DNA from: Ancylostoma caninum
Lineage: Eukaryota > Nematoda > Chromadorea > Rhabditida > Ancylostomatidae
NCBI GenBank assembly: GCA_037903475.1
Contig: JBAJFG010000309.1
Span: 1,798,001 to 1,862,000 of the forward strand
Length of the DNA: 64,000 bases
Direction of reading: 5' to 3'
The position numbers and the translations under genes are program-made. The notes beneath the pieces were generated by a model. That model was not told the origin of the DNA. It did no database searches and worked only from the letters and a program-made list of their open reading frames with translations. This document shows positions 12,047-36,852 of this stretch, in pieces (the stretch's first letter is position 1; the number at the start of each line of letters is the position of its first letter).

Positions 12047-12471
12047 ATATTTGCCGGTGGACCCCGAAGAACCTCCCCCTTACCCGGAGATCCTGCGATT
12101 TCACAGGCCAACAGCATGTAAATTTTTTAACTGTCCCAGCCTCGCTCCAAAACGTTGTGATCCAAGTTGAAATGCAGATTTACGTTGTAGACGCTTATTA
12201 GTTCCCATCAAAATATTGAGCCCAATTTTTCCCTTGTAGATAAAATTTATTTGTGTTTTCTCATAGACTGCGTCTATACTTATGAAACGGCACATTTAAT
12301 GGGGATGTGCCAAATCTATCCCGTATTTTCCATAATCACTAGTGAAACAGCGCATTCTTAGGTTTTCTGGCATGCCGAATCGAATGACGTTTGTAACTTT
12401 TCTCTTGAACCTGTGATGAACTGGGTACCGGCATTTTCTGGGGTGCGTCTATACTTATGAAACGCACTGTA

Positions 12472-15400
12472 TACCTAAAATTAAGCAAATTTTACGGTCA
12501 TGTCACATGTAGTCTTATTCTTTAAAATTTGTTCCAGCGAATGAGAAGCAGTGGGATTCTGCATCCTCATGAGCTTTGATTGTGGGAAACCGCCTTCACA
12601 GCTTTGGAGCACCATGTTGTATCCAAAGGTCTTAAGTCACTGTCCACGAAGTTGCATTTTGAGCTACATATTTGTTGGGCCTTAGGCTTCGATTTTTTTT
12701 CGATTTGCAGCCAAACAAAACGTTATAGCTCGAGAAGAAAGTGTTCACCGAGGATTTTACACTTGTTATTCCTGGTACTAAAACAAAAAGAACATGTTGA
12801 AGTGTTCGCAAAACTAGCACCCTCACGAGGGATCGAACTCTTGCGAAAGGGAATTTTCCTACCTTCCCTATCTTGTCATACTACACCCCTCTCCCCCAGG
12901 CCACTGGCGCCCCCCCCCCCTTGGTAAATTACCATCGTACGCTTGACCCTGCTTGTGGACAATTGATGAAGGGAATGAAGGGAATTAATAAACGTATCAG
13001 AAATGCAACAGATGCTTTTGCCTGATAACTGAAACACGCGCATAACTGTCATGCTTTCGTTTCTTATGAGCTTCATCATGTCGTTGTTTTGAATCTGCTG
13101 GTATGTGAATCTATTTCAAATGCGTTCGTTTAACACTGCGGTGGCAGCTACTGCTCATCAGTGTCTTGAAATCTAATTGATATTCCACCTACTTGCTTAA
13201 CTCATTGACAGCCTTACGGTTCACAGGTAATGTAAGTCATCCTATCCAGTGGGCTTGCTTGGGTATTGTACTGTTAACAGTTAGGATCAGCTTAGTCATA
13301 ATAATCAATGCTACCATGCTTTCTAAAATGGCTAACGAAAATGGCTAACGAGGGAGAACGGCAAAGCTTAGGACAGTGCCGTTATATCCTTAACTTTTTC
13401 TGCAACTTTTAAACTCCTTACGAATCGCTGCATTCATTATGGAATGTATGTGCATATTGTCATTTGTGGAGGAAGCGCCCAAATCCTAGGTGTGATACTT
13501 GCTAAAAGTACAAATTTGGTGCATTGGTTTTTCTCTCGTCGGTTATCTTTGAGCTGCATTATTCTCAACAGTTAGATGAAGAGGATGCAGTAGTTCTGTG
13601 TTGTTTGACCAGTGACTTCATCCGCGGTTCGCCTGGAAATTTTAGCGAATCTTTGCTTTTTAGGCGACGGATTTTACTTAACTATTATATAGTATTATAA
13701 AAGTTATATACCCATGTTCTGGATAAGACAGGAATTTGCTGGTGAATATTTTCACAAACTTTATCCTCTTGCCTGCGACGCAGAGACATTGTTTTACCTC
13801 TGAATCCTTGTGATGCGCATAGGTCATCTGCCATAGGAAGTCGCACCTCGATTGTTTCCACAGGTGGCACAGTGTTCATTTGTGGATCGCTGTGTAATTC
13901 GATATTTTTGGATGGAACTGCACAATTGTGGAGGATGTCTCAATGCTCATCTCGAATTTTCCCCAGAAGAAGGCTTAAAACCTAGTTTTGCTTTGGCATC
14001 TCGGAAATGCACTATATAACCATTGAGTTCGGCGTTGCATAGTATTCTTGTCTTGTAAAAATTCTACAAATAATCCTGACTTATGAGACTCGTCACTTAT
14101 TGGTGGGTTGTAGGCCAAATAGGAATTTCACTCTCAACAGGAGTGGTATGTAATATATCTCTGAAAGCAGATCTGTTGGCGTTGTCTTTGTTTGAGTAGA
14201 AACATTTTGCGATAATTACATGTTTGAAATATTGCACTTAGAGTAGAATGAGTCATGTTCATTACAATGAGCGTGTTCTGTTCATCGTGGAGAATGTAAA
14301 CGTCATCTGAGTAAGTGCCCCATCACTTCATCAGTTCGACGAATGAAGGTAGGCTCATGGCATCTGAATTCGACAAAAGCGTCCTGATTTTGGTGAACTG
14401 GGCCTGCCACAACTATTCTGAGAAAGAGAAGAACGTCTGAGAAGGAAGAGCTGAGCTGTCTTTATGTTTGCCACCCAAAACCTGCAGTTATCGAATTAGG
14501 ATCTTTTTTTTTTCGGAGAGGTGCTTTCGGTAACACTATCCTCTCCGGAGATTTTGGAATCTTTTCTTGAGCTATTCCTGGTTATGTGCCCAATTGCCAA
14601 AAAAAGCCGAACCAACTAATCTGAAGCCGAACCAACTAATCACCCGCCATACTCTGCGTTATAGTGGACGGTAGTTTTTTTTTTGGATGATAGCGCTAAG
14701 AAACGGGAATACTTTGAGCTCTTTTTATCGTGGCGTCATCGTACTGGATTATTATACTGTTGAAGTGCCTCTTGAAATCTGACCGCAGATGGCATGGGAA
14801 CTGTGCAGTTTCACCGTTTCCATACACATCGCAAAAATCTTATGCTTGCATCTCCACAAACTAGAAAACGATCGCAACTTCTCGGTGATATACGTGACTG
14901 GTGCTTGCGCAGGGAATTGGAAGTTTGTCAATACAAATACAAGTATGTGCTCTAGTCTGGCACTTTTGATATGGCTTTGGTTGATCTGAAGCAATGCTTT
15001 GTTAGGAACAGTGATCAAAGGTCAATGGTGGAAATTATATACAGGATGATTGGTAACGGGGGCTCAAATTATGCAGAAGAGCGATAACCGGCGGTCCAAC
15101 TTCCTCCCAGGCCCACATGCCTGTCGCAAACAAATCGATTTCTTGAACTCTCCTGGAAAAATCGTTGTATTTTCGGTGCTTGTTAATTTAGGATCGTGTG
15201 TTTCATTTCTAGGTAAATATTAGGGAAGAAACGGAAATTTTGGTTTTTTCTGCACGATTGGATGAAGTGCTCAAGAAGTGTAGAAAAACTCATTGAATTT
15301 TGAAAGAACTTATGGGTAAGCTCGAGGGACTAAAATTATTTTGACTGCAACCAGAGTCAATGAAAACCAGCTGCTGGCTTCTAATGCTGTTAGGTGTGGT

Positions 15401-15994
15401 TGAACACTAAGAACAGCGCTGTGAACGTTAAAGGTGCTTGAGTACCTACTTATACCTTCTTTAAAGCAATAGAGCTGTAAGCACTTGGCCAGAATGCCAG
15501 AGGTTCAAGTATTGCAAACTGAGAACTTCACAGACTCTTACGATTTTCAGTTACTACGTGACGCCTCATTGGTGACGTAGGCAATTTTTGTTATCTGAGT
15601 GCGAGGAGGTTCGTTGATGATGGCCAAGGTCATGATGATTGTTTTCCACAACAACTTCACTCTTTCTGTTTACTCAGAGAAGAACTGTACAAAAATCGAT
15701 CTTTGGCGTGTTTAGTCAGCGGTGCCTTGCAGTTTCGACAACCACTGCGAACCTTGCACAGCTTTATTTACCATTCGCATAGCTTGACACTTCTTTCTTG
15801 GTGATTTTCCGACTTTTCCTTTTCTCTCTGCTCACGTGACTTTCATTCGGTTGTTGATAAGCTGTGGAGATAAAATTATGGGAAAATGTCAAAAGCTTTG
15901 TATCATTGCTACTCCATAAAATAGGTCGCATCTATTATACCTGTTACGAGTGTGAATTACAGTGTTTTTTCTTGTAGGCTGATCTCCCAGTACA
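12472..15994. other. Intergenic stretch upstream of cua-1
   Basis: No exon chain is supportable. A poly-C tract next to CCACTGGCG (12899-12920) resembles a hAT end. A B-box-like GAGTTCGATCCCTC on the minus strand (around 12815-12845) looks like a tRNA-derived fragment. Small local duplications occur at 13325-13350 (GGCTAACGA twice) and 14608-14642 (GAAGCCGAACCAACTAATC twice). The end of the stretch should contain the cua-1 promoter. Confidence 0.5.
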
Positions 15995-29119
<13,125 letters not shown>

Positions 29120-29561
29120 CATATCTCTTCCTCACAATTCCACTCTATAATTCTCTTCCTACGATGTGATACTCCTATGGCATTACTCCGTCGCTGTACT
29201 GCCGCCACCGTGCTGTCGCCGTCATTTGGTGCCACCACTGCAGTGCGAGCTGCGTCGATGCATTCGTAAATTTTCTCAGAAACGCCGCTGAAGACCTTGG
29301 TTTTTTTTTCTGCCTGTCGAAATTACTGCTTAGTAACACTCACTGCATGCTGTCTGCACGGATATTCTAATCGAAGTCCACATGAGAACAAGTTTACTGT
29401 CATCAGAACCACGCAAACTCAGGTGTGCCGGGGCCAACCATTTGAGAACGAAGTGTGCAAGAGCAAGTTATTCACAAAATTTCTTGAAATCTATGCTTGT
29501 GACTAACTACCTGTACTACTGCTTGCTTTTTACTACCTACTCTTGGCTTTAATGTTGCAGC

Positions 29562-29626
29562 ATTCTGATGACGTTAGAAACTTGTCTAAAAAGTGGCAGG
29601 ATAGCATTCAGAAGCCAGCACGCTAA
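29562..29626 (+). other. Possible orphan terminal exon
   Basis: After a good acceptor (TTAATGTTGCAG) there are 20 codons, HSDDVRNLSKKWQDSIQKPAR, ending in TAA. It could be an alternative last exon of cua-1 or chance. It is not needed for the cua-1 frame, which already ends at 29119. Confidence 0.25.
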
Positions 29627-30189
29627 CAGAAAAGCAGTTTGACCAGATTTCATACTGCGACGGGGTCTGTCATTTACTCAATGCACCATTACTAACTAAC
29701 TCTTTGTTCTAATCTCTCGTTGTACTTACAGTTGTTATTCTTCTCACTGTAGCTTGTTGCACTCGTGTACATTTCTGTTCTTGCCTGTGATATGTTGCAC
29801 ATTCTACATATTTTATCATCTTTTCGTTGAATGGAAAGATAGAGAGTAAATTTTCTCTTTTTATGGTGAATGTCGCGAGTACTGATTTATGTTGGGAAGG
29901 TCATGCATCTGCTTGGAATCGATGCACATTTCATGCACATCTCATATACGTACAATGCAATTATCTGGTGCAAACATGAATCATTCAAGGCATTTTGCCG
30001 TTTCTGAAACTCTTGGGTGGTTCCTACTGCAGGTTGTTTCACTTTCTTTTCACTTTTTAGAGACACTGTCCCACCTCAGAATCGTTTCTAAAATTTTCAC
30101 ATGAAAAAAATTTCCAGAAGCTGCTGATCGCAATCGTTTACGTGATTCCGTGCAATATTACTGAAAACCTCGTTTTGGCGCCCCGAACC

Positions 30190-30545
30190 TTGAGGACAAG
30201 ATGAAAAGTTCAGGCTGGTGAACGGGCTGCTTTACCGTAGAACGAAGTCATAAACAAATTTTTCGGAGCTATCGGAGTGTGGGCCGGTGGAAACATCGCA
30301 GCGACTTCGATTACTCAAGTGATAGTCTGAATACTTCCTAGAAAACGTGAAAATTCCTCAATAAGATAGGCAGTGTTCCAATTCGTTGACACACAAGTGA
30401 ATGCAGCCGAAATTCTCATCTTTTGCATTTCGTCGTCACGTCCCGTTTCTCGTGCAGTCACACACAACACGCATCCAATTTCACGCCTAAAAACTATAGT
30501 AATGCAGCCCGTTCACCGGCCTGAACTTTTCATCTTGTATCTTGA
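30190..30545. repeat. Inverted repeat of the same foldback family
   Basis: AAGATGAAAAGTTCAGGCTG with GTGAACGGGCTGC (about 30197-30231) is mirrored by GCAGCCCGTTCACCGGCCTG and AACTTTTCATCTTG (about 30504-30538), spacer about 270 bp. The outer flank near 30135 shares ACGTGAT and CGTTTTGG blocks with the foldback at 27300-27612. Confidence 0.65.
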
Positions 30546-32749
30546 GGAGCCTGTGGGTGATACCAAGATATGATTACTTTTGAAATGAATTTCTCAATAG
30601 AAAACCCTGTGTTGTGATCATGTACTTTACAAATAAACCATGCTATCAGTCGAATCGCAGCAGACATAGCTGTTCAATCTGATAATGAGCTTTACGAGAT
30701 CTGTGCACATGTTCACGGACACTCCCGGAGCACATGTGCCAATATCCCGTGCAACTGTAACCCCGCTTCTACATATGTATACGTACAGAGATTCGCTGGG
30801 GCTAACAGTTACATGGATGTTAATTATTTCCACTGCTGAAGATGATTATGACCTACTCGAACAAGATTATTATGGCGAATGCAGATAAAGCTTAATTCTC
30901 ATTGAAATGTGAAGCATAATCACTACGGGTCTTTACGCTTTTGTCCTAATTCCGAAATGTCCACATTCAGTTTAGTCCTGAACCAAATAAGGTCTTCTGT
31001 CCTGTGCACAAAATAGGCTAACATGCATATCGTGTTGCATGGGATACGCGGTGCAACTGGCAGCTGCCACGAGCTATCGTTCTTCGTGCCCGCCACCGAG
31101 AGATTTTAGATTACCCACCGGGTTTCGCTTGTGAAAATTCGGTTTCCCGTGAAAATAGGGACAGAATTCATCACTGAGGTTACCCAGAGTAGATATGTTG
31201 ACGCCAGCATCGGCGATGGATAAATTTATGGGTATTAGCACGTTTACCCTGGATAAGCCTCTATGTAGTCGTGGTAGGTCTCGTTATTGCCGCATGAAAT
31301 GATGCATGTGGCGAGAACATCTGAGACTTACAGGTTGAAGGAACAGAAAATTTCTGCCCACTCCATGACCGGAACGCAGGACCTCCTTTAACTCTATGGA
31401 TTTTTCGACTACTTTTGTGACAATTCTGTTTCCACACAAATCCATCTAACTCCTCCATTCTCTGTTCCGAAAAATTTGACATTTTTCAATCTACGTCGAG
31501 GTCTTACTGCTTCCTCCTAGTTTTTCGTGAAGTTTAGCTGTTTTACCCTAATGGGTAAATGAGAAGTGTTCCCTATCGAAAGCAAAAGAGGTAAGAATGT
31601 GAAGACCACGACTCGAATGGTAACAGTCATGTTTCTGCAGAAACCTTTGAATTTTTTCCTTGAATGACAGGACCTAAGCGACGTTGTTTCATTAGGTCAC
31701 AAAACAAACGGCTACTCATCTTGTTTGAATTTAAAAGACCAATTCTGAATCTTTCGGTGTGAAAAATTATAATCATCATCACTTTCACTGGCAGTGATTC
31801 TAGCTATTACCTTAATGAGGACAATCTTGAACATTGTACACAAATCTTTGTCTTCTGAGCTGTTTCTGTGCAAGTTAGCTATTAATATCGGTGGTAATAC
31901 CAGTACCACCTCTGATCAGTTCCATACACCATCATTACCCGCAAAAGCGGAGGTTCCCGTGAAAATACACCCTTTTTTTTGAAAAACACACCTTTAAAAT
32001 TTGGAGAACAGACTGCTGGAGGATATTGCGAGCCTTGCTCAAGTGACATCCAATTTCTGAGTTTTTAATGGAACGAATTTCCACATAATCTCCTGGGTTT
32101 TCGTCTAATCATTATCCCATTACATTACTGGAAAAATGGCTGCCCCGCTTAATCCGTCACATTCTTATTGAGTCGCTACTGATCTCATTGCGGCTACATC
32201 AAGAACGTGCTAAATGCTGGTCGCTCATATGTTAGGTAGGGTCCGCATGTTTATCTCAGCGTTGGATCTGATATCAAATCATCGCGACAGTCGTGCATGG
32301 CACACAGACCAACGATGCATATCTTGCGTCGTATTTGTCAAAGGTTCACAAATCTGCCTCACAATGGTAAAATTCTAAAAATTTCAAGTCAGTAGACGTG
32401 TTCAAGCAGCAGTGCTTAGTAAAATAATGCGTTCCTGAAAATAGACAGCGCTTTCAATAAGTGCCTGTGAAAACAAGTAAGTCGGTACTGCTTCACAATT
32501 CAAATTCATCTCCGTTGGTTCTCTCATTTTCTGTGAATCTCCTCTTTTGTTACAAAACAAGACAAGAAGGGATAAGAATTCTAAGCTATGCTTTCCCTAG
32601 ACTGCGCAAAATCCTCGGAAGTAAGATCAATGCGAAATTTTTCTCTTAAATAGTAATATACAATAGTATGAGGGGCGAATGACACGAATTTGCAAGACTT
32701 TCTTATGAAAATCTAGAAAAAAAGGCTACTCCGTTATATTTTGTTCCAT

Positions 32750-32835
32750 TTATTTTTTTACTTTGTTAAAAATAGGCCTAAATTCCGGTTTTTAAACCGA
32801 AATTTGGGCCTATTTCTCACAAATCAAAAAAAAAT
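32750..32835. repeat. Short palindromic element
   Basis: AAATAGGCCTAAATTCCGGT is followed at once by its imperfect reverse complement ACCGAAATTTGGGCCTATTT. Outer T-rich and A-rich flanks extend the complementarity to about 40 bp per arm with almost no loop. Confidence 0.65.
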
Positions 32836-33375
32836 CTATGGAATGCCCAGAGATCGCAAGCTTGAATTCGTGAATCGCGATCGTGGGAAGATCCACTTTA
32901 GATGTGGGACATTCCTAGTGGTATAAGCAGAAATCGAGCTGCAGTCTGAGCAAAGGCCTCGCAGATCGCAGTCTTAGAAAAAGTCAGACCACCACGCTTT
33001 TTTTGTGACGTTATCACGCTGGTCGGTTTCTCGATGATGTGTAACAATCGAGATGTTCGATCATAAACAGCACGTGACGGCCTAGACGGAACTGTGTATA
33101 GCTCTACATGGATTTTTCTTGATAAAACAGAGAACAATTTGTTGCGGTGCCACATCCTAGCACTATAAATGTGTCACCATATGCCTTATGTGATACCTAG
33201 AGCTAGATGAAAGGTGCAGTCACTCACAAAGGTCATGTGTTCATAAATACAATAGAAATTGCTAGCGTTGCAGGCCGCTGCAATTAAGGCAGAGTACAGA
33301 ATATGAATATAGAAGTAATAAATAAGATTCATTTTTATGCTGGACACAACAACTAAATGATAACCGGGAGGCATT

Positions 33376-36331
33376 TTAGATCTTGTTGAATGCCACGATA
33401 TCGACAGACTGTACGTGGTCCTCGAAGTCACCGGTGATCTTCTCAATAAGGTCATCTACCGAGACCTTCAAGTCCTCGATCACGCAAATGATTTGCAGCT
33501 TCTTGATACCTGCAAACGGATTATGTATCAATTTCAGCAACAAAATGTCCAACTATCACAGGCACATACCATATCCGACAGGGATGAGCTTCGATCCTCC
33601 CCAAACGAGGCCGTCCATTTCAATGCCACGAACTAGGCTTTCCATCTCCTCGAGGTTCGTCTCATCATCCCATGGTTTGACATCTAAGATCACGGAAGAC
33701 TTGGCGATTGGTCCAGGCTTATTGGCCTTCTTCTCAGCGTAAGCCTTCAGACGTTCCTGCACAATCTTCTGCTTCTCGGCGTCTTCCTCATCATCAGATC
33801 CGAACAGATCGAGTTCCTCCTCCTGCAGAATTTCGCAGAATCATATTGAATTTTAAGGCGTATATGGGTCATTTTACGGCAAATCCTAAGATGGCCTAAA
33901 GCAATTGTTCTCCGGAAACACACCTGGTCACCGCCGGCAGATCCGCCTGCAGATGGCCATGAAGAGCGCTCGCTCTTGTCGTAACTGGCGATGTTCTTGT
34001 ACCAGCGGGCAATGTGTGGGTAGGTCTTCGCACAAGGAGCCGATCCCAGAGCATCAAAGAGTGTGCTGTCCTCACCGGACAGGACGAAGCTAGAATCAGA
34101 TTAATAGCAAAGATGTTGTGACTCCTTGATATCTTGTATACAAAAGTGTTGTGACTCGTTTATATCTTGTAAAGAAAAGAAGTCATTTCCAGTGAAAACT
34201 GTTGGGAGGGTGATTTTCCCAGCAAACAGGAGCCCAGAGGAACTGCACTGCATAACTACTCACTCAATCGTCAATGAACTATGCGATCACGCAAGCAGAT
34301 GTTCACAAGATGGATAATAAAACTGACTTTAATATTTTCTATCCTCTGATGCAACCATACAGAAGTAGAAAACAATTCATGAGAGAAGACAGATATCCAT
34401 CCGTAAGGATTCCCCAAAGCATGGAAAACATTTCTGACAACAAATGCTTTGTAGAAAAAACATTCTTCTTTCTGAATTAAGATATGGTGGTGGGGCGTCG
34501 CTCCTGGAACGGGACGAGTTCTGACCAATCGCCAAGCTTGCACTTTTTCTTCATTGATTGTTTTTGGATCAGTTCCCCTCATCACTGATGAGCCTCAGGG
34601 GAACTGATCCAAAAGTGGTTCGTCTGATTTGAGGCGAAACGAACCACCTCATCAATCCATTTAACAATCACGCCTCTTTTCCTTTTTTGGTTGTATTTTA
34701 CTCTATTTGCAGAGAACTCCAAACGGCCGTGTGAAAGGGGCGGGGCAGCGGCGCGGCGGTGCACTCGGGTTGTCTGCTGTTGGTAGAGGCAGAAAATCCA
34801 AAGCCACGTGCAGAAACTGTGTCTTTACCCAAGAGAACAGCGCCGCGGTCCCGCCTGTTGCACACGACCGTTTGGGAGTCCCCTGTATGTTGAAACCTTC
34901 ACACTAGAAGTTGCCAGATAGTTGCTCAGTAGTGATAATGAACGAATTAATTCAATCTTGTACCGAAGTTCTCAAGTTCAGACAATTCTGCCTCCTTCTG
35001 GTGACTTACCACCTTTCAGATTGACGCCTTTCAACAGCTATGAAGAAGACATAAAAATTGACGTCAGACAACGAAATCAATAACGTCAAAATTCCATACG
35101 AGTTATCTGATAATGTTAAACACGAATTTCCTACGAAATTCTGTGCCGCTTCTACACACTTACATCTGGAATGGTGTAGAGGTTGTATGACACAGAAACC
35201 CACCACAATAGGGCAGTTCAAACGTCGGGCACGATTTTCATCATTAAATTACGCGGCACTGCAATTTTCCTACCAGAATTGACGTTTCCTCATGAACCTG
35301 CTGCATTATGACGATTTATGCCACACAAATGGCACCAAAGAATAGACGTGGAGTTCAGCACATTAAATAACCATTTCAGGCAAAGTTCTAGTAGGACTTT
35401 TCCAGACGATTAGGAAAAAGAAAGCGGAGAACGATTACTTCCTGTTCTGCACCGAAGATGCTGACCACCACATAATATGTATCATAACACATTTCTGCCG
35501 AATTACGTATGCTGTGTTCGGGTATGGATGAGGACCAGCGTCGAAAGGTAGACGTCAAATGAACTACTGGTTCTGCACCAACATCCAAACCGTGGAATGG
35601 CCTCAGTTTTTAAAATTGACGGTATAATCATGGCAAAACATGCAACCAAGAGAATAACAAATTTTGCACGAAAGGATCAAAATGTTGGCTAAAAATTCAT
35701 GGAAGCATTAGAGGCCAAAAACATCGGACAAAACGCCTCCAGCATAGGATTTCGAATTCTATTAAAGGAAAATTAGAATAACAATTGGATTGTAATAGTT
35801 CTGCTCACATAACTCAACTCAGTGAGGGCAGCGTTTTTCAACTACATGGTGGATAGAGACTCAAATATTAAAGAAACTGAATCACCTCCTCGTATTTCAC
35901 ACTCGAAAGTAGTTGTCAAATAGTTTCTGAAGTAAGATCCTTTTTCAAACTTCTTCGTTTCTCCCATTCAAAATGTTGTTTGTCAAGTGCAGACGCGAAC
36001 CTCTTTAGACTATTTATTTACCGTATGCATGTTCTAATTTTAGTTATAGTTTATCCTTCTGATGGAATTCTCTGTATACAATTTCCTACTGCTACCTGTT
36101 TTAATGTGCGCATGCGCTTCTTCGCACGTAGACCGATGAAAAAAAAATGAACAATCTGGGCTTAGAAATGATCCGCCTGCTCGTTTTTTTTCGCGAAAAT
36201 TCCCCTCTTTGAGATCAAATGGAGGGAAATAAAGTCTTGAACAGCAATAAAACTTACCCAGTGGCAAACGCCTGTGTGGAGAGAGTCTCGTTGAAGGCAG
36301 CGAGGCCAGCAGGTGTCTTTACGTCAACCAT
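33376..36331 (-). CDS. eef-1B: Elongation factor 1-beta (eEF1B exchange subunit)
   Basis: Four exons on the minus strand, 36331-36258, 34089-33924, 33822-33570 and 33509-33376, join in frame to 208 residues plus stop. The N-terminus ([18 protein letters not shown]) leads into a glutathione-S-transferase-like segment ([24 protein letters not shown]). A Gly/Ser linker and an acidic block ([16 protein letters not shown]) follow. The C-terminal guanine-exchange domain contains [40 protein letters not shown] and the terminal DIVAFNKI. It reloads eEF1A with GTP during translation elongation in the cytosol. The length and domain order are normal for eEF1B-alpha/beta proteins. The acidic block is where the casein kinase site of the family lies. 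The first intron is about 2.2 kb. The start is about 520 bp from the divergent aco-2 start. Confidence 0.96.
34561..34648. repeat. Two adjacent hairpins in the eEF1B first intron
   Basis: TTTTGGATCAGTTCCCCT (34562-34579) pairs perfectly with AGGGGAACTGATCCAAAA (34597-34614); the 17-base loop contains its own CTCATC/GATGAG stem. Immediately after, GTGGTTCGT (34615 region) pairs with ACGAACCAC (about 34640-34648). It could be a small foldback element or a miRNA-like hairpin; neither is shown. Confidence 0.6.
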
Positions 36332-36852
36332 TTTGCAGAAGACCCACGAAAAATAGAAAGTGGCTGTCGGGCTGTCAGCCGGCTGTCACGGTAGGCGTGC
36401 CCGCGCTGTGGGACCAGCGGGCTGGTGCGAGGCGGTGTCCTTTAATCTTACGGGCGGCCCATTTTGTTGATTCCGTCGTCCATTTGCCCACCTCCACTGA
36501 TAGCACGTCGCTGCAAATGGCGTTCGTCTCGTGGCGGACGTGTCCTTTGTCCCCGACCCCTGCAGCCCCCACAGAATGCTTGATCCTCCTGGAAGTGTGG
36601 TGTAGCTCAGCTAAGGGGTTCTATGATATATTAGCCCTCTGGGTGCATTTGTTTGATCTGCACTGTGAAATGTGTGATCTTCGCCCTCTCTTCGTTAGAT
36701 GGTCAGCCTGTGGTTCTCTCATGTCCAGCTATCCTGGTACATCGTAAATCCTGGCAGCTACTATAACTGCATGCCTTCTGGCTCGTGTATACGGCGATTT
36801 ATGCTCGAAGAGGCCCCCATATCAAGCAAAATTTCTGACTTCTTTGTTACAG
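36332..36852. promoter_or_regulatory. Divergent intergenic region shared by eEF1B and aco-2
   Basis: The eEF1B start (minus, 36331) and the aco-2 start (plus, 36853) face away from each other across about 520 bp. The eEF1B-proximal half is GC-rich (36360-36560) against an AT-rich surrounding. No clear TATA box was seen. TTTGTTACAG directly before the aco-2 ATG is a strong acceptor and is probably the spliced-leader site. Confidence 0.6.

Larger units (their letters stand above)
9070..12469. mobile_element. Tc1/mariner-like element with IR/DR ends, interrupted by a hAT element
   Basis: The ends are perfect inverted repeats over about 37 bp, beginning CAGTGCGTTTCATAAGTATA, and are flanked by TA on both sides (9068-9069 and 12470-12471). 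A second copy of the core GTTTCATAAGTATAGACGCA lies inside each end, at 9225 on the left and around 12270-12288 on the right, in the same orientation as its outer partner. This inverted-repeat/direct-repeat layout is typical of some Tc1 elements, where the repeats bind transposase. Subtracting the nested hAT element (10203-12046 plus 8 bp) leaves about 1.55 kb, a normal Tc1 length. The coding part is decayed. Confidence 0.85.
29120..33375. other. Region between cua-1 and the 3' end of eEF1B
   Basis: About 4.2 kb between convergent genes. It contains one exon-like segment (29562-29626), an inverted repeat (30190-30545) and a palindromic element (32750-32835), each listed separately. The remaining sequence is AT-rich with only short frames and no resemblance I can name. 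Confidence 0.5.

Noticed and set aside
36364..36747. Open frames in the eEF1B/aco-2 intergenic region
   Set aside because: They overlap in opposite strands, have no splice partners and sit where promoters are expected; the openness fits the local GC richness.
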